From Maribacter thermophilus (lineage in GTDB: Bacteria > Bacteroidota > Bacteroidia > Flavobacteriales > Flavobacteriaceae), in the NCBI RefSeq assembly GCF_001020565.1, contig NZ_LDAS01000001.1:2442520-2506519 (forward strand): a DNA stretch of 64,000 bases. The letters are read 5' to 3'. This document shows positions 44,681-54,599 of the stretch, piece by piece (the first letter of the stretch is position 1; the number at the start of each line of letters is the position of its first letter). The position numbers were made by a program, and so were the translations under genes. Below the pieces are notes generated by a model. The model was not told where the DNA came from, ran no database searches, and saw only the letters and a list, made by a program, of their open reading frames with translations.

Positions 44681-46210
44681 CTATGCATTGGGTATTTGAA
44701 CAACGACCCTTGTGCCCAGAGCATCGCCAATGGTCTCATCTATAATATCCTCTATACGATAGCTATAGTGTTTTTGAAATTTTTTGGAAAAAAGATCCAG
44801 CCTGTCCCTGGTCAATGTAAGTCCCAATGATTCTTTCTTTAACGGGTTTGTCAGGTTTCTATCTTCAGAAACACGCCTACCTACCCCATTGTCGGCGATA
44901 CTTATTTCTATGGTATTGGGTAATTTGGAATATCCGACAGACAGATTCAAAAGTTTTTCGCCTTTCTTGGTCGATAGGCCATGCCAAATGGCATTCTCTA
45001 TAAAAGGCTGTAAAATAAGGGCCGGAATCATAATATTCTCTAGCTCTATACCTTCATCCGAAGCTATTTTAAACTGAATATCGTTCTTAAAGCGATCGTT
45101 CTCTATGGCTATATACATTTCCAGAATATCCAGTTCCTCTTTTAAGGAAATTTCCTCTGCTCGCGAACTCTCCAGTATACACCGGATCAGTTTAGAAAAC
45201 TTGGACAGGTAAAAAATGGCCTTTTCTTGATCGTTGTCTATAAAATAAGACTTGATGGAATTTAATGCATTAAAGATAAAATGGGGACTCATTTGGCTCC
45301 GCAGGGCATTAAGCCGTAATTGAGCAAACTTGTTCTCGAATTTCATGGTCAGTTTTTCGGTACGTTCGCGTTGCGCCTCGGCAGAAAGATCCTCGATCTC
45401 GGTTTTGGTCTGTAAGAGTTCTTCGGACAGCGTTCTATTAATACTCTCCTTCATAGTCTGGTTCTCTTCCAATTGTTGAATGTACTTTTTCTGTACCAAT
45501 GCCTTTTCCCTATATACCATTTTTTGCTCTAGCCCAATGGCCAAGGCAAAAAGCAAACTCTCTATTAATATGCCTATGTAATAGATATACAATGTTTCTC
45601 TATTGGCGGTCATGGCACGCATAGACATTACCGAGATGGCAAAATAGGAAATGACCAAAACCGACATACCGGAAAGAATATACCCTTTAATGGCCATATT
45701 GCCTTTCGCCACCATATAAAAAGCCGCAAAAAAGACGATATAACTTAAAATCAAAAACACATAGGCATGAAAATAATCTATAAGGTACGAAGAGTAATCG
45801 TTCATGTACACACCCCATAAGACTAAAAAAATGATAGAGGAAACGAGGTATGCAACATCGATTACCTTGATTGACTTCGGAAAGGTCTTCCGCAATTGCA
45901 TGATCTCTATAATAAAATAGCTAAAAAAAAGCGAGCCGAACAATTGCGACGGATAATGAATGGCCCGATCGTACACCCTCCCCAAAGAGGTATCGAAAAA
46001 ATCAGAAAAAAACACACCGTCTATATATTTTAACAGACTGGCCGCATTTACAAGAGCATAAAGGCTGTACAGCAAATAATACCTCTTTTTGTGCTGAAAA
46101 AATTGAATGAAAAAGAAAACAAAGAGATAGAACAGCACTACTACCGTTAAAAAACCAAATCCGTTCTGGTTGCTATTCTCAAAAAAAGACCTAATGGTAG
46201 CTGCCTTCAT
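44681..46210 (-). CDS. LytS-type sensor histidine kinase
   Basis: 509 residues. About seven membrane helices from 20 to 225, of the 7TM type but with no extracellular sensory domain, then a coiled coil (230-290) and the His_kinase domain with His310 in MSPHFIFNALNSIK. The ATP-binding part has PFIENAIWHG and ISIADNGVGR. It phosphorylates the response regulator encoded four bases upstream. The stimulus, likely membrane-borne, is unknown. Confidence 0.92.
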   Translation of the reverse strand: MKAATIRSFFENSNQNGFGFLTVVVLFYLFVFFFIQFFQHKKRYYLLYSLYALVNAASLLKYIDGVFFSDFFDTSLGRVYDRAIHYPSQLFGSLFFSYFIIEIMQLRKTFPKSIKVIDVAYLVSSIIFLVLWGVYMNDYSSYLIDYFHAYVFLILSYIVFFAAFYMVAKGNMAIKGYILSGMSVLVISYFAISVMSMRAMTANRETLYIYYIGILIESLLFALAIGLEQKMVYREKALVQKKYIQQLEENQTMKESINRTLSEELLQTKTEIEDLSAEAQRERTEKLTMKFENKFAQLRLNALRSQMSPHFIFNALNSIKSYFIDNDQEKAIFYLSKFSKLIRCILESSRAEEISLKEELDILEMYIAIENDRFKNDIQFKIASDEGIELENIMIPALILQPFIENAIWHGLSTKKGEKLLNLSVGYSKLPNTIEISIADNGVGRRVSEDRNLTNPLKKESLGLTLTRDRLDLFSKKFQKHYSYRIEDIIDETIGDALGTRVVVQIPNA

Positions 46211-46214
46211 CCGC

Positions 46215-46952
46215 TCAATATGACATTTTGATCAAGAACTCTTCTTTTTTATTTCTCGACACCGGAATCTTTTTATTATTGCAAAGCACTACATACCCTT
46301 CTGTTCGCAAATATTCGACCACTTTAATCGTGTGTACGATATAGGAATTATGAATGCGAAAAAAATAATCTTTCGGTAAGATCAACCCTAGATCTTTCAA
46401 CTTTTTTGATGTATAGAGCTCTTTGTTCGATTCAAGAAATACCTTTGAGTAATTACCATCAGATTCGCAATAAACGATATCCTCTACCCTAATAAAAAGT
46501 ACTTTTCCGTTTACGGGAATCTGAATCATCTTAGGGGAACCGGCTCTTGAAAGTGCCGCCAATGTCTGAAGAAATTGGTCTTGAAGATGCTCTGGGGTCC
46601 TAAGATTTTTTAGTTTTTGCACCACCGTACCGATCTCATCCGAATCTATAGGTTTTAAAAGATAGTCCAGCGCACTTTCCTTAATGGCCTGTATGGCATA
46701 TTGGCTATAAGCGGTGGTAATGATCACGGCAAAGTCGCGGAACTGTAATTGCCGCAGCAACGAAAAGCCGTTCATCTCGGGCATTTCTATATCTAAAAAA
46801 ACACAATCGGGTTTCAAATAATTTATACCCGAAAGAGCATCGTTTGCAGAGGTAAACGTATCTATAACCTTAATATCGTCCGAAAATTTCTGAAGTTCCC
46901 AAGCTAAATTTTTGATAGCGGCAGGCTCGTCATCGACTATTATTGTTCTCAT
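46215..46952 (-). CDS. LytTR family response regulator
   Basis: 245 residues. Receiver domain with acidic pair in VDDEP, phospho-acceptor Asp54 in VFLDIEMPEMNG, and the lysine in DYLLKPID. From about 140 is the LytTR DNA-binding domain (VEDIVYCESDGNYSKVFL, RIHNSYIVH). Partner of the LytS-type kinase in a two-gene operon. Its targets are unknown; nearby exported-protein genes are candidates by position only. Confidence 0.93.
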   Translation of the reverse strand: MRTIIVDDEPAAIKNLAWELQKFSDDIKVIDTFTSANDALSGINYLKPDCVFLDIEMPEMNGFSLLRQLQFRDFAVIITTAYSQYAIQAIKESALDYLLKPIDSDEIGTVVQKLKNLRTPEHLQDQFLQTLAALSRAGSPKMIQIPVNGKVLFIRVEDIVYCESDGNYSKVFLESNKELYTSKKLKDLGLILPKDYFFRIHNSYIVHTIKVVEYLRTEGYVVLCNNKKIPVSRNKKEEFLIKMSY

Positions 46953-47294
46953 GCCCTGTGTCCTGTTTTATTCTTCAAGTTATTGCCTTCTGTAGCTATA
47001 TCGGCTATACAACATGATAGATTGTAGGTATGGCTGTACAGATGGTACTATAACTGTATGGAAGGCTTTTACGGTAAAAAAAACAGAATCAACCCACATA
47101 TACATTAATCTCCGCAGTCAGCACAATATTTTTCGCTGCGCATCACCATTAAGAAATACAGGACAAAGGGACGATCCTATTTTTAATACCCGAGAAAAAT
47201 AATCGAACTGCAAACACCATTCATATGCTATAGACCAAACTAACATTTTACCTAACAATGTTCATTTATAAACCCATAAATACAATTTTTGGCT
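46953..47294. other. Divergent promoter region, two-component operon and GAF-AraC gene
   Basis: 342 bases without a gene. Around 46990-47060 there are loosely repeated segments (TAGCTATATCGGCTATACAA, GGTATGGCTGTACAGATGG) that could be regulator sites, but no clean repeat or dyad. No clear -7 element could be fixed. Confidence 0.35.
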
Positions 47295-48176
47295 ATGCAA
47301 GATCTAAACACATTAAGCACCCTAGAGGAAATTAGGGCGGTTAGTTTTTTTTCTACTTCGTTAAGCACCAAAGAATCCATTGACGAGATACTTTGGGACA
47401 TCACCAAAAACGTAATCCATCGTTTAGGGTTCGTCGACTGTGTCATATACACCTACAACCATACTACATTAGAACTGAGCCAACATGCGGCCTACGGCAG
47501 CAAAAACCCGACCGATGAGCGCATTTATAATCAAATAAGACTGGACCTAGGAGAGGGCATCGTGGGTAGTGTCGCCATCACAAAATGTGCGGAAATCATT
47601 AACGACACTTCCAAAGATCCTAGGTACATTGTGGATGACGAGCCCCGCCTCTCAGAAATATGTATACCTATTGTTATCAACGGCAATCTTTTTGGCATTA
47701 TCGACTCCGAGCACCCCGAAGCGGGCTTTTTTACCGAGAAACACCTGTGTTTGTTGAACATTATTGCATCGCTTTGCGCCCAACGGATCAAAGAACTTCA
47801 TACAAAGTCGAAAACACAGTTCAGCACGGCCCATAAATATTTTAAGAAACTGGAAGAGCTGATGCGCTTTAAAAAACTATATAGAAATCCTTGCCTTAGC
47901 CTGTCATCGGTCGCAGAAGTTTTGGGCATTTCTGCCTGTTACCTGTCTAGTATGATCAACCGTCTTTTAAACAAAAGCTTTATCGATTTTATCAATGAAT
48001 ATAGGGTAGCGGACGTGAAACAAAATCTCACTTCCAATGCATTTGCCCATTATACCATAGTTTCATTGGGCTTAGAAGCAGGCTTTAATTCTAAATCGGC
48101 CTTCTACTCCGCTTTTAAAAAACATACGGGGCTAACTCCGGTACAGTACAAGAACAGTTTGTACATGATGTCTTAA
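47295..48176 (+). CDS. GAF domain-containing AraC family transcriptional regulator
   Basis: 293 residues. The N-terminal GAF domain (about 20-165; GEGIVGSVAITKCAEIIND and IPIVINGNLFGIIDSEH) is followed by an AraC helix-turn-helix pair (LSSVAEVLGISACYLSSMI and LGLEAGFNSKSAFYSAFKK, ending HTGLTPVQYKN). GAF-AraC fusions sense a small ligand or partner protein. I use the ATG at 47295. It is placed immediately before a run of exported-protein genes and may control them, which is inference. Confidence 0.9.
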   Translation: MQDLNTLSTLEEIRAVSFFSTSLSTKESIDEILWDITKNVIHRLGFVDCVIYTYNHTTLELSQHAAYGSKNPTDERIYNQIRLDLGEGIVGSVAITKCAEIINDTSKDPRYIVDDEPRLSEICIPIVINGNLFGIIDSEHPEAGFFTEKHLCLLNIIASLCAQRIKELHTKSKTQFSTAHKYFKKLEELMRFKKLYRNPCLSLSSVAEVLGISACYLSSMINRLLNKSFIDFINEYRVADVKQNLTSNAFAHYTIVSLGLEAGFNSKSAFYSAFKKHTGLTPVQYKNSLYMMS

Positions 48177-48303
48177 TTACCATAAAACCACACAAGGCTA
48201 CTCGCCCTGTTCTTTGTCCTAATTCTTTAAAATCAAAACATCTAGGACTTCGACACTTTACCAATCTGTTAGGTTTGTTCCAATAATTTACAAATAAACA
48301 ATT

Positions 48304-48921
48304 ATGAAAACTTTTAAATTCACAAAACAATTACTTAGCCTACTGTTCATATCGAGCATGCTCATTGCTTGTTCTAAAGAAGACGGTGAAGACGGTGCCA
48401 TAGGGCCCCAAGGACCACAAGGGGAACAAGGAATTCCCGGTGAAGACGGGGCAGACGGGGCAGACGGAGAACAAGGGGAAAAAGGAGATACAGGTACCGC
48501 CAATGTTATTTATTCCGGATGGATAACCAGTGGTTTCGAAGCGAATATACTTGACGATTCGGCAACTTTTGATATTGAAGCCCCTTCGTTGACACAAGAG
48601 ATCATAGACGAGGGAGCTGTTCTGGTATATGGCCGAACAACCGGTATTGATTCAGATGTACTACCCCTGCCAATATACATTCCTACCACCCATGAAAGTT
48701 ATTACCACCGTCTTGAAGGGGTGGGACAAATACAGATACGAGTTGTTACGGATGACTCAAGTTTAATTGGAAGCACCCTATTTTCCGATTACAGGTACAT
48801 TCTAATTCCTGGTGGTGTTGAAGCTAGTAATGGAATCGGAGGTATTACAGGAAAATCCTCAACGGACTATTCAAATATGAGCTACGAAGAAATAGTGGCA
48901 CAGTTTAATATTCCCGAATAA
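48304..48921 (+). CDS. Collagen-like lipoprotein
   Basis: 205 residues. Lipobox cysteine at 23 (SSMLIACSKED), then about 12 G-X-Y triplets from residue 28 to 63 (GAIGPQGPQGEQGIPGEDG and onward) with many acidic residues, and a C-terminal beta-rich globular domain. Bacterial collagen-like lipoproteins with this form are probably trimeric stalked surface proteins. Acidic residues right after the cysteine suggest surface export. First of six exported-protein genes. Confidence 0.82.
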   Translation: MKTFKFTKQLLSLLFISSMLIACSKEDGEDGAIGPQGPQGEQGIPGEDGADGADGEQGEKGDTGTANVIYSGWITSGFEANILDDSATFDIEAPSLTQEIIDEGAVLVYGRTTGIDSDVLPLPIYIPTTHESYYHRLEGVGQIQIRVVTDDSSLIGSTLFSDYRYILIPGGVEASNGIGGITGKSSTDYSNMSYEEIVAQFNIPE

Positions 48922-49101
48922 GAAAACAGCAAAGCTCACGGCTGCTTATTAAAATGCACCGATACACCGAAAAAGGATACCCATATAACACGTGCTCTAA
49001 AAAGGCACAGCAATATGGTAACCTACAAATAGCACATTCCGTGTCTTTAAAAATCCTTTTTACCTAAAAAAACAAAACGGATCACATATAAAACATTCCA
49101 T

Positions 49102-50157
49102 ATGAAGACAATAAAGAATAGTGTAGTACTGGCCTTTTTCGGTGTATTACTTTTTGCTTTGGCTTCTTGCCAAAAAGAATATTTTGATATCTTGGAAAAC
49201 ACTGGGTCTACCGATTTAAAAATGGGCTTTACCACAGAGGCAAAGACCTTAAAAGCATACAAGTACGACCCATCCCCCATTTTACTACCTAGATACAACC
49301 ATAGCTCGCTGGTCTTTGATGACAAAATGTGGATATTGGGCGGAAATATCAAAGATGCTTCCAATATAAGCGATGATGTCCTCTTTAGCACCAATGGAGC
49401 GCAATGGAACAACCTGAACGAAAAAGCAAACTTTCCGCAACGCACCCTTTTTGGAGCTACCGTCTTTCAAAATAAAATGTGGATTGCAGGCGGATTGGTC
49501 AAAGGGTCGGAGTTTAGCAACAGTATAAAAAACGATGTTTGGTCATCTGAAGATGGTATTGAATGGAACTTGGTTACGCCAAAGGCGCAATTCGCCAAAA
49601 GAGCGGACCATACTCTTACCGCATTCAATGGCTCTTTATGGCTGATCGGAGGATTGGGCCATAATGCAAAAACGGATACGTTTGAAACATACTCCGATAT
49701 TTGGAGGAGTTCCGATGGACTTAATTGGACACTAGTAACAGCCAATGCGCCTTTTGGAAAGCGAAAGTGGCATGCCACCATCGTCTATGACAATAGAATA
49801 TGGCTCCTAGCAGGTGGAGACAACAGCTATAACAGTGATGTATGGTACAGCCATAACGGTTATCAATGGATACTGGCAACAGATGAAGCCCCCTTTTCCA
49901 CAAGGGGATTGCACGGACTGACCACAGATGGTGAGCAGATGTGGCTCACCGCAGGACACCTAGCAGAATACGGTGATGAAAATTACTTTGGACTTCAAAA
50001 TGATATTTGGCGAAGCACCAACGGTATAGATTGGTTCGAGGTAAAAACTTCGCAAGAATTCCCCAAACGTTCCCAACATTCATCGGTATTCTTTGAAAAT
50101 AAACTATGGGTGATCAATGGCTCTCAACATAACGATGTTTGGTCTTTTGAATACTAA
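49102..50157 (+). CDS. Kelch-repeat lipoprotein
   Basis: 351 residues. Signal with LASC lipobox (Cys23), then about six kelch-type beta-propeller repeats, each with a [MKI]W-[IL]-GG strand (MWILGGN, MWIAGGL, LWLIGGL, IWLLAGG, MWLTAGH, LWVINGS) and an alternating DVW-S-DG-W hairpin. It probably forms a single propeller on the outer face of the membrane. Ligand unknown. Confidence 0.85.
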   Translation: MKTIKNSVVLAFFGVLLFALASCQKEYFDILENTGSTDLKMGFTTEAKTLKAYKYDPSPILLPRYNHSSLVFDDKMWILGGNIKDASNISDDVLFSTNGAQWNNLNEKANFPQRTLFGATVFQNKMWIAGGLVKGSEFSNSIKNDVWSSEDGIEWNLVTPKAQFAKRADHTLTAFNGSLWLIGGLGHNAKTDTFETYSDIWRSSDGLNWTLVTANAPFGKRKWHATIVYDNRIWLLAGGDNSYNSDVWYSHNGYQWILATDEAPFSTRGLHGLTTDGEQMWLTAGHLAEYGDENYFGLQNDIWRSTNGIDWFEVKTSQEFPKRSQHSSVFFENKLWVINGSQHNDVWSFEY

Positions 50158-50244
50158 ACAATACCGCAAGTAACAATCACCAAAAACATTAAACCAGATC
50201 TTAAATCCCCGTACCAAAACTGGTTACGGAAAAAATAAAAAAAC

Positions 50245-50877
50245 ATGAAAACATCAACGATAACAGCACTCCTTTTATGTACCTGCCTATTCGTCTGCTC
50301 GTCTTTATTTGCACAACAATTGGCCAATACGATCAAGGTAACCGCTAGGATAATTTATATAGACCCCGATCCTACATACAAAGCAACCATTTCTTTAAGC
50401 AATCCCTCAAGTTATGATTATGACTACGTGAGTCTTGCCGAATTAAAGGAGCGTTTTAAAAAAAGAGTGGAGGAAAGTGGTCTTTCATGGAGCAGTATAA
50501 AGGAACACCCCTTCACTTTTGGCTATGAAACCATGAGGTATAACAAAGAGGGAGCCCTGTACCTATACGAAACAAAATCTGTAGAAGAGATGAAACAGTT
50601 CCTTAACATTAAACTGCCTATTCTTCAAGTTTTAGATATGAGTTCGGCCATCGTAATCGATGATAAAGAAGTGGAAATAATTACTCAAATGGCGCTGGAC
50701 AAATCTTTTAAACAAGCTACGTTACTGGCAAAAAATGCAAAAAAGAAATTGGGAGGCATTATAGCATTAAAAGAGAATGGCGCCCTTTTTAATAAACCTT
50801 ATGAGGTGAGTCTATACTACGACAGACCACCGGGCGAATTTTATTATGACATGGAAGTCACCTATGAAATCCAGTAA
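50245..50877 (+). CDS. Exported SIMPL (DUF541)-like protein
   Basis: 210 residues. A cleavable signal peptide (ending SSLFAQ) and then a domain with the two-part alpha/beta pattern of SIMPL proteins, including the late QATLLAKNAKKKLGGII segment. Recognition is by general pattern, not by diagnostic residues, so the family call is moderate. No lipobox. The next gene starts ten bases after the stop. Confidence 0.6.
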   Translation: MKTSTITALLLCTCLFVCSSLFAQQLANTIKVTARIIYIDPDPTYKATISLSNPSSYDYDYVSLAELKERFKKRVEESGLSWSSIKEHPFTFGYETMRYNKEGALYLYETKSVEEMKQFLNIKLPILQVLDMSSAIVIDDKEVEIITQMALDKSFKQATLLAKNAKKKLGGIIALKENGALFNKPYEVSLYYDRPPGEFYYDMEVTYEIQ

Positions 50878-50887
50878 AGGAAATCAT

Positions 50888-51685
50888 ATGAAAAAGAAGT
50901 CAAAACATATCATTACCATACTACTGGCAGCTATATTGCTAGCGGCCTGCTCTAAGGACAAAGACAGTCCGGAGCCTATGGTAGCGGACACAACCCCACT
51001 ACCCGAGGTTATTTCATTAGTCTATAGTGATGGTCGCACAGTAGTCTATACAATGGATTACAATGATTCGCTTCAATTAACAACAATGGACATGTCATAT
51101 AAAACGGATGATGGGGAAAATATTTTGGAAACGGAAATACGCTATAACGAAACAGGCTTGATTACAACAATAGATGTAGCGGATGTAAGCAACGATTTAA
51201 ATTTTGCAACCACTTTTGATTACGATCCAAATAATGATATCTCCGATATAGTATTCATGATAAATGGAGATGTACAACCCACCATGTACGAATTTGACCC
51301 CGACAACCATATTTATAAACTTGATGGGGATTTAGGTAACTTTCCAATGGGTTGGGGGTTTGACCCCAACAACAATCTAACGGAAATGGTTATCAGTGAC
51401 AATTATTTCCAATTGACCTCTTCAGGAAACGAAAAAGGCGTTTTCCATAATCTAGACCCACAACCGGCATTGACGATATGGCATGGATTGCTTTTCTATT
51501 TGGCCCCCTATGAGCTTTATTTTTTCCACCAAAAAGACCTGGACCGTTTTGAGGCCATCGACTTCTATTACGATTATAGGGAGAAGGTACGTGATGGCGA
51601 CGGAAACCTGATCGCTTTCAAAATGATTCCCGACGACCCTCTGGCTGGCACCATCAGCTATACCATTAGCTACAAGGAATATTGA
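50888..51685 (+). CDS. Lipoprotein, unknown function
   Basis: 265 residues from the ATG at 50888; an upstream start would read inside the SIMPL gene. Lipobox LAAC (Cys20) followed by SKDKDSPEP. The body has repeated Y/D/N-rich beta strands such as TTFDYDPNNDISDIVFMING and GFDPNNNLTEMVI that recall YD/RHS-type beta folds. No catalytic motif. Probably co-transcribed with the SIMPL-like gene. Confidence 0.7.
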   Translation: MKKKSKHIITILLAAILLAACSKDKDSPEPMVADTTPLPEVISLVYSDGRTVVYTMDYNDSLQLTTMDMSYKTDDGENILETEIRYNETGLITTIDVADVSNDLNFATTFDYDPNNDISDIVFMINGDVQPTMYEFDPDNHIYKLDGDLGNFPMGWGFDPNNNLTEMVISDNYFQLTSSGNEKGVFHNLDPQPALTIWHGLLFYLAPYELYFFHQKDLDRFEAIDFYYDYREKVRDGDGNLIAFKMIPDDPLAGTISYTISYKEY

Positions 51686-51734
51686 GCAAACACCCCTTTT
51701 AAAGAGTAAATACAAACGTTATTACATAACTCAA

Positions 51735-52424
51735 ATGAAAACGATAAAAACCCACCACATACCAAAGGCCTATTTTGTTTTTTTTATCCTTATAGCTTCG
51801 CTACAATCTTGTAACAAAGATGATGCCCCCGTTGTTGAAGCGCCCGTACTTAGTGTTACACCAAATCTCACTGCCAGTTATTTCCAACAAGGCGAAAGCC
51901 CTTTACCAGAAGTACAATGGAATGGTGATCGGGGCAAGTTTGGATTGGAAAATACAATCCAAGGACTTTCAATTGATTCAGAAACCGGACAATTATTGTG
52001 GGACACTTCATTGCCCATTGGTGTACATACCGTAATATTATTTGCATATAACGAGGCTGGTAAAGATTTGGCATCGCTCACCATCAACAACCCATTTCAA
52101 GGAACTTTCAAGGGCACTTATTCACCAAGTGTTTCTATTATCAATGTACTTAATAGAACTATGGAAATAAATTTTAATATTGATGGTACCTTAAGCGGCT
52201 ATACCCAATCAGAATTGGACGATGGCACCCTATTGGGACCTAATTATTTTAGTGGCAATTATGTGCTTTTGGAAACTAAAATGGAGGGCACGTTCGAATA
52301 CGAGGATGGTGAATCTACCACCCCTTTTGACGCGGACCTAGACCAACAAGGAAAACTCACAGGACAATATTCTGCCGAATTCCTAACCGTTACATTTGAA
52401 CTTAATGTTCTCATACAACAATAG
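51735..52424 (+). CDS. Lipoprotein with putative immunoglobulin-like domain
   Basis: 229 residues. Signal and lipobox LQSC (Cys26) followed by NKDDAP. An Ig-like first half (about 35-120; LSIDSETGQLLWDTSLPIGV resembles cadherin/putative-Ig repeats) and a beta-barrel-like C-terminal half. The second half resembles small lipocalin-like lipoproteins of Bacteroidota, but I cannot fix the family. Confidence 0.65.
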   Translation: MKTIKTHHIPKAYFVFFILIASLQSCNKDDAPVVEAPVLSVTPNLTASYFQQGESPLPEVQWNGDRGKFGLENTIQGLSIDSETGQLLWDTSLPIGVHTVILFAYNEAGKDLASLTINNPFQGTFKGTYSPSVSIINVLNRTMEINFNIDGTLSGYTQSELDDGTLLGPNYFSGNYVLLETKMEGTFEYEDGESTTPFDADLDQQGKLTGQYSAEFLTVTFELNVLIQQ

Positions 52425-52619
52425 ATTATGCCACGGCATCAACCATTGTTCACCAAGACTAAATTTTGACACCTTACATACCGGAAATAAAGCTCTAAAG
52501 AAAACCGCCCAAGCAAGTCCAGATTCTTTGAAACCCAAACTTTCAGGACACTAAAACGATTCCCCACTTCTATTTTTATAACACCCCGAACAAATACCTG
52601 CGGGTAAAAAATATCGACT

Positions 52620-54242
52620 ATGAAAAAGACACTTTTTTTATCCGCTTTAACCCTTATTGGCATTCTCGTTATTGGGTGTAACAATGATGATGACAATAGA
52701 ACTACAGAACCAAAAAATGAAAAGCCCGGGAATTTCACGGTGCAAGTCACTCAAATTACCGCTAATAGTGCAGTACTGACCTGGAATGCAGCCGTAGACC
52801 CAGACAAGGACAAAGTAACCTATACCGTATTTCTGGGAGACAACGAAATGCAGGTAAATCTGGAGACCACCGAATTTCTTTTGGAAAACCTAACCGCCCA
52901 AACCGATTATAACGGTACGGTAACAGCTTCCGACGGTAATGGGAATACCTCTACGAGCACATTTGATTTTACAACGGAAGAAGATGAAGAAGAGATTACC
53001 GATGGCGTCTCCATAGCCTGGGAAAAATCCTTCGGGGGTTCTAAAATTGACATCGCCAATTCCCTACAACTAACGGTCGATGGCGGGTATATCATAGCAG
53101 GCACTTCCGACTCCGATGATGGCGATGTAGGCGGCAACAATGACGCTGAAGGATATCTAGGAGGTGATTTTTGGATCATTAAATTGAACCATTCAGGAGA
53201 TTTAATGTGGGAAAACAACCTAGGGGGCTCGAGTGACGAGGCCGGAAATGACATACAACAAACCGCAGATGGCGGATATATCGTAGTAGGAATGACCGAT
53301 TCCAATGATCAGGATATTAGTGGAGACACCTCTTCTGCCGATGTTTGGATCGTTAAACTTGATGGATCTGGAAATTTGGTTTGGGAAACCAATTACGGTG
53401 GCGGATCCGGTGACGAAGCCAATGCCGTTGAGCAAACTGTAGATGGCGGATACATCGTTGCCGGTTTCACAGGCTCTTCAGATGGTGATGTAGAAGATAA
53501 TAATGGGGGATTGGATTATTGGATACTTAAGCTGGACGCTAACGGAACCTTGGTGTGGGAAACAACCCTCGGAGGCAGCGGGTTCGACATTGCAAAATCG
53601 ATAGAGCAAACATCGGACGGAGGCTATATTGCTGCAGGATATTCAGAATCTCCCGATGGTGATGTGGGAGGTAATTATGGCGAGAGGGACTATTGGGCGG
53701 TAAAGTTAGATGCCACAGGAAATTTAGCATGGGAAACCCATCTTGGAGGTTCATTGGATGACTACGCCTATGACATTCACCAAACCTCGGACTTAGGGTA
53801 TATTGTGGCTGGGTATTCAGAATCTTCAGATTTTGATGTAAGTGACAATTACGGGAATAGGGATTATTGGGTCGTTAAACTGAATACGACCGGAGCGATT
53901 ACTTGGGAAGTCAACCTTGGCAGTTCATCGGTAGACGGTGCGCGTTCTATTCAACAAACAACAGACGGAGGGTATATTGTTGCAGGAAATGCGGGAGAAA
54001 CCGATTTTGATGTAAGCGGTTCTGTTAACGGAGGGTTTCTCGATTATTGGGTCGTTAAATTGACTCCAGAGGGGGTACTGTCTTGGGAAATAAGTATGGG
54101 AGGTCCGGAAAACGATTATGCGACCACTATTCAGCAAACGAATGACGGATACATCGTATCGGGTTATGTTTCAGGTCCTGGTGGGGATATTAGTGGATCG
54201 GGTAAAGGCCAGTGGGATTACTGGGTCGTAAAACTGGAGTGA
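52620..54242 (+). CDS. Lipoprotein with fibronectin-III domain and seven-blade propeller
   Basis: 540 residues. Lipobox VIGC (Cys20) and NNDDDN, then an FN3-like domain (about 38-118), then an acidic linker. Seven repeats of about 50-63 residues follow from 132 to the end, each with W-E-x-x-x-GG, a Q-T-x-DGGYI-x-AG core, and D-Y-W-x-VKL. Seven units would make one complete propeller. No T9SS C-terminal sorting signal is seen, so surface export would be by the lipoprotein route. Confidence 0.85.
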   Translation: MKKTLFLSALTLIGILVIGCNNDDDNRTTEPKNEKPGNFTVQVTQITANSAVLTWNAAVDPDKDKVTYTVFLGDNEMQVNLETTEFLLENLTAQTDYNGTVTASDGNGNTSTSTFDFTTEEDEEEITDGVSIAWEKSFGGSKIDIANSLQLTVDGGYIIAGTSDSDDGDVGGNNDAEGYLGGDFWIIKLNHSGDLMWENNLGGSSDEAGNDIQQTADGGYIVVGMTDSNDQDISGDTSSADVWIVKLDGSGNLVWETNYGGGSGDEANAVEQTVDGGYIVAGFTGSSDGDVEDNNGGLDYWILKLDANGTLVWETTLGGSGFDIAKSIEQTSDGGYIAAGYSESPDGDVGGNYGERDYWAVKLDATGNLAWETHLGGSLDDYAYDIHQTSDLGYIVAGYSESSDFDVSDNYGNRDYWVVKLNTTGAITWEVNLGSSSVDGARSIQQTTDGGYIVAGNAGETDFDVSGSVNGGFLDYWVVKLTPEGVLSWEISMGGPENDYATTIQQTNDGYIVSGYVSGPGGDISGSGKGQWDYWVVKLE

Positions 54243-54321
54243 TCCATGTATCGAAAACAGTAGAAACCTTACGCGAACAACAATTCTACGAATGTTTTTA
54301 AAATGACTCAAATATAAAACA

Positions 54322-54345
54322 AAAGGCCTCATACATGAGGCCTTT
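54322..54345. terminator. Bidirectional hairpin ending the lipoprotein run
   Basis: Perfect 11-bp arms AAAGGCCTCAT and ATGAGGCCTTT with an AC loop, preceded by AAA and followed by TTTG, between converging genes. Confidence 0.85.
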
Positions 54346-54373
54346 GTGTAATGTATCGGGTTTTCTTATATGG

Positions 54374-54580
54374 TTATAACGAACAACCCTTTCCTTCTTT
54401 TTTGATTCCCAATTTCATGAGTATAACCTCTAACAGGCACCATTTCGTAAAGGCCGATTGTATCATGTTCACCCCTATAAAAACGGTAAACCATAGCCAG
54501 TTGATGTTTACGTATACGGCCAATACCACACTCAACAAGATGAATGTACCTACGATTACTCTAAAATATGTGTTTAGCAT
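54374..54580 (-). CDS. DUF2892 inner-membrane protein
   Basis: 68 residues with two hydrophobic helices (YFRVIVGTFILLSVVLAVYV and NWLWFTVFIGVNMIQSAFT), the family cysteine region TKWCLLEVILMKLGI and a short basic C-terminus. DUF2892 (YgaP C-terminal-type) proteins often sit with rhodanese and sulfide genes. Last gene of the RND operon; the spacing of 19 bases to the PII-like gene supports co-transcription. Confidence 0.85.
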   Translation of the reverse strand: MLNTYFRVIVGTFILLSVVLAVYVNINWLWFTVFIGVNMIQSAFTKWCLLEVILMKLGIKKEGKGCSL

Positions 54581-54599
54581 TTGATTCTTTTTTTTATGA

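Noticed and set aside
53010-54242. CRISPR or DNA satellite
   Set aside because: The repeats are in-frame protein repeats of 50-63 codons with many synonymous differences.
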